A stretch of DNA of 11,514 bases from JAUVXJ01 sp034430275. Lineage in GTDB: Bacteria > Chloroflexota > Anaerolineae > UBA7937 > B3-Chlor. Each line of letters starts with the position of its first letter. Position 1 is the first letter of the stretch. Shown here piece by piece: positions 1 through 5,930 of the stretch. The notes under the pieces are model-generated. The model was not told the origin of the DNA. It was given only the letters and a program-made list of their open reading frames with translations, and ran no database searches. The stretch covers positions 1 to 11,514 of the forward strand of contig DAOUEW010000417.1 of assembly GCA_034430275.1 (NCBI GenBank), written 5' to 3'. The position numbers and the translations under genes are program-made.

Positions 1-2
1 GG

Positions 3-113
3 TTGGTGCATAAGCTGTGGAAGGGGTACACCATAGCCCGGCGCATTCATCCGGTCCGGCTTTCCCCCCTGGAGTACCTGGAATCCGTAAGACATTTCAT
101 GAAGTTGGACTGA
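3..113 (+). CDS. C-terminal end of an unidentified protein (5' part outside window)
   Basis: An open frame enters from the left edge and gives 36 residues before a TGA. The visible tail is basic and amphipathic (start LVHKLWKGYTIARR, end ESVRHFMKLD). The piece SPLEYL faintly recalls the tail of some DDE integrases/transposases, but this is too short to identify a family and no function is assigned. A small hairpin without a T-run (GCCCTG/CAGGGC, 123-144) lies 9 bases after the stop. The frame has GC-rich third positions like its neighbours, which is the main reason for believing it is coding. Confidence 0.4.
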   Translation: MVHKLWKGYTIARRIHPVRLSPLEYLESVRHFMKLD

Positions 114-301
114 CCGCCCGTGGCCCTGGCAGAACGTTCAGGGCAAGGTCGCTCCAGTCCTCGTAGAGAGCAGCCGTGACGTGTTCGGGGTCGCTGAACG
201 AGACAAACTCATCAAGGATAGTGAGCGACGTGGCAGGTCACGGATCATAGACGCAGACGACAGCACAGACTGACGCTGGCGATACTTGAAGGGAGAGTGT
301 G
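114..301. other. Intergenic stretch, no clear promoter
   Basis: Between the partial gene and the NYN gene I see no convincing sigma-70 promoter. The stretch holds a weak hairpin at 123-144 and a Shine-Dalgarno-like GAAGGGAG at 288-295 serving the next gene. On the minus strand positions 100-237 are free of stop codons and read with coding-like codon choice, but contain no ATG, GTG or TTG, so at most a gene remnant lies there. Confidence 0.5.
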
Positions 302-1375
302 ATGGTGGAGACTCAGGCGGACGTCGCCGTTTTCATAGATTTCGAGAACATCTACATCTCAGTGCACAACAGATACGACACCGATCCCAACTTCGAGTAC
401 GTGATGGACAAGTGCGCCGAATACGGCCGTATCACCATCGCCAGGGCGTACGCTGACTGGTACAGGTACCCGAGGGTGACGACTGCACTGTACGCCCACG
501 GCATCGAGCCCATGTACGTGCCCACCTACTACTACGAGCGTGACAGGGCCCACAGTGCTGGCGCGATCAAGAATAGTGTGGACATCCACATGTGCATCGA
601 CGCCATCAAGACCTTATACGGATACCCCAATATCGGCTGCTACGTTCTGATCACAGGGGACCGCGATTTCATCCCGGTGGTCAACACCATCCGTCAGTAT
701 GGGAAGTTTGTAGGGGTCATCGGCGTGGGCGGAGCCGCATCCTCTCACCTCGCTCAGAGCGCCGACGATTTCGTCTTGTACGAGCATCTGATGGACGAGG
801 AGGAAAAGAAGGCGCCGACAGATATCTACGATGCGCTGGTGGAGGCCATTCATTTGGCCAGGCAGAGGGACAATGTCTCCACCATGGCTACTCTCAAGCT
901 GTTGATGATGGAGGTCCTGGGCAGCTTCGACGAGAAGGCGCACCGGGGCTCCGACGGCAAGCCCTTCACGAAGTTCAAGGATTTCGTGAGGGAGGCCGAG
1001 AAGCGGGGTCTGGTGCAGATCTTCACCAGCGGCACGGTGCACGAGGTCTTCTTGCCGGACGAAGATCCCTATGCGCTCAGTCAGTTCGTATCAGAGCCGG
1101 TCTCGGAGGAGGAGGAAGCCGAGGGTGGGATCGGTCCCAGGGAGTGGCGCATCTTCCGCGACACGATGCGGCAGTTCGACGAACCGGTCCGCTTCGTGCA
1201 GATCTACAACGCGTTGCGCGGCCTGCGAAACACGGAGGTCATCGATCTCTCCAACGCCGAGATCAGGGATCTGATCAAGCGGGGAATCCGTGAGAGTTTG
1301 CTGATCCGCACCACGAGGGGCGCCCACGGGTTCTACAAGCTCGATCCCGGCTGTCCGTTACCCACGGGTGGATAG
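302..1375 (+). CDS. NYN-domain (LabA/DUF88-like) putative ribonuclease with two winged-helix modules
   Basis: This 357-residue protein begins with a NYN (PIN-like) domain at about residues 7-163. Acidic residues expected to bind the catalytic metal are visible: D13 in VFIDFENIY, D94 in KNSVDIHMCID, and D120/D122 in LITGDRDFIPV. NYN domains of this type are RNases or RNA-processing factors. Residues about 174-250 look like an OST-HTH/LOTUS-type winged helix, with PFTKFKDFVREAEKRGLV matching its recognition-helix region; an acidic linker (SEEEEAEGG) leads to a second winged-helix-like module at about 276-350. The layout, nuclease plus RNA-binding tail, resembles LabA/limkain-type proteins. ATG 302 is preferred over GTG 299 because GAAGGGAG (288-295) then has normal spacing of 6. 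Cytoplasmic; no signal peptide or membrane segment. The RNA substrate cannot be inferred. Family call firm, RNase activity inferred. Confidence 0.88.
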   Translation: MVETQADVAVFIDFENIYISVHNRYDTDPNFEYVMDKCAEYGRITIARAYADWYRYPRVTTALYAHGIEPMYVPTYYYERDRAHSAGAIKNSVDIHMCIDAIKTLYGYPNIGCYVLITGDRDFIPVVNTIRQYGKFVGVIGVGGAASSHLAQSADDFVLYEHLMDEEEKKAPTDIYDALVEAIHLARQRDNVSTMATLKLLMMEVLGSFDEKAHRGSDGKPFTKFKDFVREAEKRGLVQIFTSGTVHEVFLPDEDPYALSQFVSEPVSEEEEAEGGIGPREWRIFRDTMRQFDEPVRFVQIYNALRGLRNTEVIDLSNAEIRDLIKRGIRESLLIRTTRGAHGFYKLDPGCPLPTGG

Positions 1376-1529
1376 CGCGTTGCCTTGCGGAATCCATGCT
1401 TCGAAAGCCGTGGGTGCAGGGCCAGGATTGACCGCAAGGTAGCCGCCACCTTCCGGTGTGCCAAGTCTTGGCCCGGAGTGAGAAGGTCGGCCTCGAGTCG
1501 CAGGGCGGGAAGAAGGGGGATCAGCGCGC
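1376..1529 (+). other. Structured intergenic region (inverted repeats, possible pseudoknot)
   Basis: Positions 1383-1395 (CCTTGCGGAATCC) pair with 1425-1439 (GGATT, 2-base bulge GA, CCGCAAGG). The enclosed loop holds a small hairpin GCTT/AAGC (1398-1408). A further 8-base match, ACCCACGG at 1360-1367 in the end of the NYN gene with CCGTGGGT at 1408-1415, interleaves with the first stem, giving pseudoknot topology or two competing folds. No T-run follows, so this is not a standard terminator. AAGGGGGA (1513-1520) is the ribosome binding site of the HNH gene, 9 bases before its ATG. Confidence 0.45.
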
Positions 1530-2132
1530 ATGAAGCCGCCGAGGTACGTAGACACTGTGCGCCGATTCATCTACTGGCACTACGCCGTGCTCATCGCCAG
1601 GGCGGCTGGCTTCGAGGGCAACTATGGCTTCGCCGTGTCTCGCTACAAGAAGCTTGCTTCCGGCGAGATGACCTGGTCTTCCTCCGTCCGTGACTACGAG
1701 AAGGAACTGGACCAGGGCAGACTCTGTGTCTACTGCGGCTCGACGACAGGCCTCAGCACGGACCACATCGTACCCATCTCCAGGGCCGGGGTGGACCCCA
1801 GGATCGCCTGCCTGCTGGATTCATCCGACAACTGCGTCTGTGCCTGCAAGACCTGCAATTCCAGCAAGGGCAACCGGGACGTTTTCGAGTGGTATGGGCC
1901 GGAGCGCGTGACCGAGATCCCCAAACTCGTCCTCTCCAAGTTCCTGAAGCTCTCTTACCGCCTTCACGAGACGCAGGGCACCCTCGACTTGAAGGACCCG
2001 AACATGGATGGCACCCTGGACATCTATGACCTGGGGGTGGTGATCACCCACCTGATCTCCAGGATGTCGGGCGAGGCGCACAAGGGCTCAGGAGCAGCGG
2101 CGCCGAGGCACGGCGACTCCAGGGCAAGTTGA
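1530..2132 (+). CDS. HNH endonuclease family protein with C-terminal EF-hand/dockerin-like calcium loop
   Basis: This 200-residue protein carries a compact HNH nuclease core with a zinc knuckle: CVYC at 66-69, DH at 78-79 (H79 the likely general base), N101, CKTCN at 106-110 and SSKGN at 111-115. HNH domains cut DNA in restriction, homing, repair and phage packaging settings; nothing here says which. The N-terminal 60 residues are helical and unrecognised. After a helical stretch, residues 156-167 (DPNMDGTLDIYD) have D, N, D, T, D and D at EF-hand loop positions 1, 3, 5, 7, 9 and 12, plus the invariant G at 6, followed by a hydrophobic helix, just as in dockerin or EF-hand repeats. This is odd for a protein without a signal peptide. 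The tail from about 180 is low complexity (Gly/Ala/Ser/Arg). ATG 1530 has a good ribosome binding site. Nuclease fold firm, calcium binding inferred. Confidence 0.85.
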   Translation: MKPPRYVDTVRRFIYWHYAVLIARAAGFEGNYGFAVSRYKKLASGEMTWSSSVRDYEKELDQGRLCVYCGSTTGLSTDHIVPISRAGVDPRIACLLDSSDNCVCACKTCNSSKGNRDVFEWYGPERVTEIPKLVLSKFLKLSYRLHETQGTLDLKDPNMDGTLDIYDLGVVITHLISRMSGEAHKGSGAAAPRHGDSRAS

Positions 2133-2188
2133 GTGGCGGGCGGCCAACTCCCCTTCCGCCGCTAACTGAGTTCACGTGGTACACACCA

Positions 2189-2746
2189 ATGGCTGCACTT
2201 ACGATCATCGTGCTGGCTGTCGCAGGCTACCTCCTGGGGTCGTTTCCCTCTGGAGTGGTGGTGGTCAGGTTCTGCAAGGGGGAAGACCTCCGGACGCTAG
2301 GAAGCGGGCACACGGGCGGCAGGAATGTCCGGCGAGTGGCCGGGCTGGGACCTGCCGTTCTGGGCGTGCTGGGCGATGCGGCCAAGGCCCTTCTGGCTGT
2401 GAAGATGGCCGAGATCGTGGGTCCAGCTCCCTGGGCTGTTCCGGTGGCGGCCACTGCCGCAGTGGCGGGACACTGCTGGCCCCTCTACACGCGCTTCCAG
2501 GGTGGGATGGGTCTGGGATGTGCCTCCTTCATCCTACTCTACCTGAGCCCTCTCTCGTTTTTCCTTCTGGTGCCTGCCTTCCTGGTCTGGTATCTCCTAT
2601 TCCGCCAGCAGTATCGAGCTGCGGCAGCGACCGCACTGACTGCCCCTGTCGCACTTTGGTTCACGGGGAATCCGGTACCCACAATTGCCGTCGGCGTCGG
2701 CATGGGCCTGGTCATCGCGGCTCGCCACATCCCCAGCATGAAGTGA
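2189..2746 (+). CDS. PlsY-family (glycerol-3-phosphate acyltransferase-like) membrane protein, divergent
   Basis: The 185-residue product is a multi-pass membrane protein aligning along its length to PlsY, which moves the acyl chain from acyl-phosphate to glycerol-3-phosphate in the first step of phospholipid synthesis. Seen: N-terminal membrane helix ending YLLGSFPSG (family: YLLGS), DLRTLGSGHTGGRNVRR (family: DLR..GSGN.GATN..R, with the motif-1 Ser and Arg kept), GDAAKALLAV in place of D.LKG, GHCWPLYTRFQGGMG in place of GH..PVF..FKGGKG, and a C-terminus that stops at ARHIPSMK where PlsY continues with HRENI.RL..G.E. So the glycine-loop Lys is Met and the motif-3 Asn and Glu are absent. It is probably a paralogue with altered or no acyltransferase activity. 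ATG 2189 puts the first helix at the usual distance; TTG 2129, overlapping the HNH stop, would add 20 unmatched residues but allow translational coupling. No gene symbol is given because of the lost motifs. Confidence 0.78.
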   Translation: MAALTIIVLAVAGYLLGSFPSGVVVVRFCKGEDLRTLGSGHTGGRNVRRVAGLGPAVLGVLGDAAKALLAVKMAEIVGPAPWAVPVAATAAVAGHCWPLYTRFQGGMGLGCASFILLYLSPLSFFLLVPAFLVWYLLFRQQYRAAAATALTAPVALWFTGNPVPTIAVGVGMGLVIAARHIPSMK

Positions 2747-2813
2747 CAAGGCACGCGGGGCAGCATGGCTTGGGGGTTGGTACGGGGGGACGGGCCTTGC
2801 CGGAGGGCAGAGA
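2747..2813. other. Convergent intergenic gap
   Basis: The PlsY-like gene (plus) and rsmE (minus) face each other across 67 bases. CAAGGC (2749-2754) can pair with GCCTTG near 2794-2799, but the loop is long and no T-run is seen on either strand, so I do not call a terminator. Confidence 0.4.
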
Positions 2814-3557
2814 CTACTCCAGGTCCCCTAATTCGTGCAGGATAGCAGCGGCGGCGACCAAGCCTGCCGTCTCGGCACGCAGAATGCGCGGACCCAGCGT
2901 GATGGGGATGGCTCCGTACCGCTGGGCCTGGACCATCTCCTCCTCCGTGAATCCTCCCTCAGGCCCGATGAAGAGATTGATGGAGAAGGGCGGCCGCTCC
3001 GCACCCTGGAGGACCGAGCGCAGGCTTCGCTCCTTTTCCTCCTCCCAGGGGATCAAGGTCAGTCCGCCCCGTGCCGCATCCTCACAGGCGTTGGGGAACA
3101 TGGCCGTGGGGCGCAGGGTGGGCAGGCGGCCCCGTCCCGATTGTTCGGCGGCTTCCATGAGGATGCGGTACCACCGCTCGATCTTGGTCTTGCTGACGTC
3201 TTCCAGGCTGCCGATGATGCACCTCTCGGTGATCACCGGCACAAAGCCCACCAGGCCTACCTCGGTGCTCTTCTGGAGCACCCACTCGAACTTGTTCAGT
3301 TTGAGCAGGGCTTGATAGAGGGTGATCTTCGTCCGCGGCTCAGCGATGGCCAAAGACTTGTGCACCACGTGAGCCTCTATACGTTGGCTGGTAACGTCCG
3401 CGATCTCTACCTCGTGTTCCCAGCCCGAGTTGTCCAGCAGGATCACGTGGTCGCCACGCCCAAGGCGCAACACGTTTCTGAGTCGGTGTACCAGCGGGCC
3501 GGTGATGGTCAAGTCGGCCTTCTCTAGCCAGGCCGCAGGTACGAAGAAACGGTGCAT
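2814..3557 (-). CDS. rsmE: 16S rRNA (uracil1498-N3)-methyltransferase RsmE
   Basis: The 247-residue protein has the RsmE layout. An N-terminal PUA-like RNA-binding domain starts MHRFFVPAAWL and includes VHRLRNVLRLGRGD. A SPOUT methyltransferase domain follows, with LLKLNKFEWVLQKSTEVGLV in its first part and the knotted SAM site near the end: NLFIGPEGGFTEEEM and ITLGPRILRAETAG (family: LG.RILR.ETA). RsmE methylates N3 of U1498 in 16S rRNA of assembled 30S subunits. The frame is open a further 37 codons upstream, into prmA; ATG 3557 is chosen because the protein then starts with the family's usual MHRFF and AGAGGA lies 9 bases upstream. It follows prmA by 26 bases and is probably co-transcribed with it. 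Length is normal and the motifs intact. Confidence 0.95.
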   Translation of the reverse strand: MHRFFVPAAWLEKADLTITGPLVHRLRNVLRLGRGDHVILLDNSGWEHEVEIADVTSQRIEAHVVHKSLAIAEPRTKITLYQALLKLNKFEWVLQKSTEVGLVGFVPVITERCIIGSLEDVSKTKIERWYRILMEAAEQSGRGRLPTLRPTAMFPNACEDAARGGLTLIPWEEEKERSLRSVLQGAERPPFSINLFIGPEGGFTEEEMVQAQRYGAIPITLGPRILRAETAGLVAAAAILHELGDLE

Positions 3558-3583
3558 GGTCAGCGGTCCTCTTTCATGGATCC

Positions 3584-4504
3584 CTACTGCCCATCTGTGC
3601 GGGGCTTCGTGCCGCACAGGGTAACCCAGTCGTCTTCCTGATAGCGGTCGGCTGTCTGCATTCCGCACTTATGCAACGCCGCTCTGACTCTGGCCTCTGC
3701 GGGTGGAATGATCCCGCTGGCCACGAGCCACCCCCCTGGTTTGAGGGCGGCGGCGAGGCCCGACTCCATCATGTCCACGATGACGTCGGCGATGATGTTG
3801 GCGACGATGCCGTCCAGGGGAGGCACCTGGTGGTCGCGCAGGTAGTCCAGTGAACCCTCTTCCACATTCGCAGCGTGTCTTACAGAGTTGCGAACGACGT
3901 TCTCTCTGGCCACCGCAACCGCCGTGGGGTCGTTGTCCAGGGCGAGGACGCTGCCTGCTCCTAGCCTGACGGCAGCGATGGCGAGGACGCCGGAGCCCGT
4001 TCCCATGTCCAGCAGGCAATCACCTGGGCTCACCAACTGCTCGAGGCACACCAGACACATGCGGGTGGTGGCGTGAAGACCCGTGCCAAAGGCCATGCCT
4101 GGCTCCAGGTCTATCACTACCTCGCCTTCGGCAGGGGAATAGTCCTGCTCGGGGAGCTTGAGCACGATGCGTCGCCCTATGTGTTGGGGTCGGAAGGAAG
4201 ACTTCCAGACGGTGGCCCAGTCCTCCTCTGCCAACTCCCTGATGCGGGCGGGCGGGATAGAATGGGACTGCGCGAGCTTGGAGAGCCCACGTTCAAGTGT
4301 CTGGAGTCTATGTTGGTGGTTGTTGCCCACAGGCAGGTAGGTCTTGATAGTGACCGGAGCAGGCCCGTCGAGGGGCGCCTGACGGGTGTCCTGGAAGATC
4401 TGCTCCTGGACTGCGCCTCCATGACCGCAGGCGTCGAACAGTTCGCAGACGGCCCTGGCAGCTTCCTCTGACTCGACAGGGACACAAACTTCCAGCCACT
4501 TCAC
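3584..4504 (-). CDS. prmA: Ribosomal protein L11 methyltransferase PrmA
   Basis: The 306-residue protein is a Rossmann-fold SAM-dependent methyltransferase of the PrmA family, which trimethylates ribosomal protein L11. The N-terminal part (about 1-60, beginning MKWLEVCVPVESEEAARAV) matches the substrate-binding domain. PGMAFGTGLHATT at 135-147 is the PrmA signature, LLDMGTGSGVLAIAA near 164-178 is SAM motif I, ALDNDPTAVAVARENV follows as motif II, and GIVANIIADV is the NI.A motif equivalent to the NPPY site. LKPGGWLVASGII is the usual late strand. The start is GTG at 4504, with AGGGGG seven bases upstream. It lies between dnaJ (197-base gap) and rsmE (26-base gap), a linkage seen in many Firmicutes and Chloroflexota. 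No promoter of its own is obvious. Confidence 0.95.
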   Translation of the reverse strand: MKWLEVCVPVESEEAARAVCELFDACGHGGAVQEQIFQDTRQAPLDGPAPVTIKTYLPVGNNHQHRLQTLERGLSKLAQSHSIPPARIRELAEEDWATVWKSSFRPQHIGRRIVLKLPEQDYSPAEGEVVIDLEPGMAFGTGLHATTRMCLVCLEQLVSPGDCLLDMGTGSGVLAIAAVRLGAGSVLALDNDPTAVAVARENVVRNSVRHAANVEEGSLDYLRDHQVPPLDGIVANIIADVIVDMMESGLAAALKPGGWLVASGIIPPAEARVRAALHKCGMQTADRYQEDDWVTLCGTKPRTDGQ

Positions 4505-4701
4505 GGCTCGACCCCCTGCTAACGCTCAAGTCCTGGCTAGTCGAAAGCGTGGGAGCACCAGCCACGTCGGTGTTGCAGGACTGGAGACAGGGTAGCTAGG
4601 TCTGCGGATGTTCAAGGTCAGCACCAACGGGAACGGAGCGCTGGAAAAAGGCGCGGCCATGGGAGTGAAACACACGACCGCAGGGTAGAAGACGAACGCG
4701 C
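4505..4701 (-). other. dnaJ-prmA intergenic region
   Basis: On the transcribed (minus) strand I see no classical terminator and no convincing promoter. AGTCCTG (4529-4535) and CAGGACT (4576-4582) form a 7-base inverted repeat with a 40-base loop. The only T-run on this strand (near 4642-4647) lacks a matching stem. The prmA ribosome binding site AGGGGG is near 4512-4517. Read-through from dnaJ is the simplest model. Confidence 0.4.
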
Positions 4702-5817
4702 TTATCTCAGGGCGTCCTTCAAGCGGTCGAAAAAGCCTTTCTCGCCCTGAGGAATAACCTCCTTGCCCAGAGTCTTGGCCAGCTCCTCGAACAACTCCTG
4801 CTGCTCGGGCGTCAGCTTCTTCGGCGTGACCACGTACACGGTCACCAGTTGGTCTCCGCGCCCTCCACCTCGGAGATAGGGTATCCCCTTGCCCCTCAGG
4901 CGGAAGCTCTCGCCAGTCTGTGTGCCCGACGGGATAGCCAGTTTCTCGCTGCCGTCCAGCGTAGGTACCTCGATTTCGTCTCCCAGGGCAGCTTGAGCGA
5001 CGTTGATGGGCAGCTCCAGGAAGACGTCGCCATTCTGTCGTTTGAAGTAGGAGTGCCTACGGACGGAGATAACGACGTAGAGGTTCCCGGACACGCCGCC
5101 GCGCAGGCCGGCCTGCCCTTCGTCTGAGAGACGGATCTGCGTGCCATCGTCCACTCCCGGGGGTACCTCGATGGAGAGTCGCTTGGTCACGCGGACCTGC
5201 TTCTGGCCTCGGCATTCGCCACAGGGGGTGGTAATGACCTCTCCCTCTCCTCCACAGCGTCCGCAAGTGGTGACGTTGACGAAGGAGCCGAAGACCGACT
5301 GGCGTACCCGACGCACCTCTCCGGTGCCATTACATTGAGGGCAACGAATAGGGGCCGTCCCAGGATCCGAGCCTGTGCCCTGACAGTTGGGACAGGTATC
5401 CAGTCTGGCGATCTCTATCTCTTTCTCGCAACCGAAGGCAGCTTCCTCGAAAGTCAGGGTGAGGTCGTACCGCAGGTCAGCGCCCTTCTGCGGTGCTCTC
5501 CTGGCGGCCGTGCGCATGCCCCCAAAGCCGAAGAAGTCCTCGAAGATGTCCCCGAAGCCGGCGAAACCGCTGAAGTCGGTGCCGAAGCCCGCTCCGAGTC
5601 CCGCGTGACCCCAGCGATCGTACTCCGCGCGCTTTCTGCGGTCTCCGAGTACCTCGTAGGCCTCGTTGATCTCCTTGAAGCGCGACTCAGCATCCGGATC
5701 CTTGTTCAGATCCGGGTGGTACTCGCGGGCCAACCGGAGGTAGGCCCGCTTGATTTCGGCGTCGTTGCTGGAGCGGCTGACGCTCAGTACTTCGTAGTAG
5801 TCTCTCTTTGCTGTCAT
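4702..5817 (-). CDS. dnaJ: Chaperone protein DnaJ (type I Hsp40)
   Basis: This is a full-length 371-residue type I J-protein, co-chaperone that stimulates DnaK ATP hydrolysis and hands over unfolded clients in the cytoplasm. The J domain covers about 5-70, with the HPD triad at 34-36. A Gly/Phe-rich region follows (about 72-105). Four zinc-finger motifs come next: CPNCQGTG, CPQCNGTG, CGRCGGEG and CGECRGQK. All eight cysteines are kept, but the fourth motif ends QK rather than the usual GxG. The C-terminal beta domains contain IEVPPGVDDGTQIRL and LRGKGIPYLRGGGRGD. ATG 5817 gives the usual MxAKRDYYEVL start; GTG 5826 is an upstream alternative. GGAG lies only three bases before the ATG, a poor spacing. 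A terminator-like hairpin lies between it and dnaK, so its level may be set independently. Confidence 0.97.
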   Translation of the reverse strand: MTAKRDYYEVLSVSRSSNDAEIKRAYLRLAREYHPDLNKDPDAESRFKEINEAYEVLGDRRKRAEYDRWGHAGLGAGFGTDFSGFAGFGDIFEDFFGFGGMRTAARRAPQKGADLRYDLTLTFEEAAFGCEKEIEIARLDTCPNCQGTGSDPGTAPIRCPQCNGTGEVRRVRQSVFGSFVNVTTCGRCGGEGEVITTPCGECRGQKQVRVTKRLSIEVPPGVDDGTQIRLSDEGQAGLRGGVSGNLYVVISVRRHSYFKRQNGDVFLELPINVAQAALGDEIEVPTLDGSEKLAIPSGTQTGESFRLRGKGIPYLRGGGRGDQLVTVYVVTPKKLTPEQQELFEELAKTLGKEVIPQGEKGFFDRLKDALR

Positions 5818-5857
5818 TGACTCCACGTCGTAGGGCTATCCGCTGGACATAAGGGAT

Positions 5858-5886
5858 AGTCTACCTGATGATGGCGCCCGATGCAA
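5858..5886 (-). promoter_or_regulatory. Possible sigma-70-type promoter for dnaJ
   Basis: Read on the minus strand: TTGCAT (5881-5886), a 17-base spacer, then TAGACT (5858-5863). The -35 match is weak (TTG only) and the -10 matches 4 of 6. It sits directly downstream of the dnaK terminator hairpin and 40 bases before the dnaJ ATG, where a second promoter would make sense. Chance occurrence is quite possible. Confidence 0.3.
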
Positions 5887-5921
5887 GAAAAGGGGCAGGC
5901 GCTCGGAGCACCTGCCCCTTT
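5880..5921 (-). terminator. Intrinsic terminator between dnaK and dnaJ
   Basis: On the minus strand, AAAGGGGCAGGTGC (5921-5908) pairs with GCGCCTGCCCCTTT (5902-5889), a 14-bp stem with one G-U pair and a 5-base loop. The stem's closing TTT runs on as TTTTCTTGCAT. It begins about 10 bases after the dnaK stop. Stem stability and T-rich tail fit a Rho-independent terminator or partial attenuator. It could also act as a 3' stabilising hairpin for the hrcA-grpE-dnaK message. Confidence 0.8.
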
Positions 5922-5930
5922 GTGGTCAAT

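Noticed and set aside
123..144. Hairpin GCCCTG/CAGGGC as terminator for the left partial gene
   Set aside because: Only a 6-bp stem, 10-base loop and no T-run after it.
592..1293. A 233-codon plus-strand frame inside the NYN gene
   Set aside because: Shadow of the NYN gene; translation is Arg/Gly/His-rich and has no motifs.
2129..2188. TTG 2129 as start of the PlsY-like gene
   Set aside because: It overlaps the HNH stop and could be translationally coupled, but adds 20 Pro/Thr-rich residues before the usual N-terminal membrane helix; ATG 2189 fits the family.
2176..3315. A 379-codon plus-strand open frame spanning the PlsY-like gene and the 3' half of rsmE
   Set aside because: It overlaps two recognisable genes in other frames and its translation is Arg/Ser/Gly-rich with no family resemblance; a GC-rich shadow frame.
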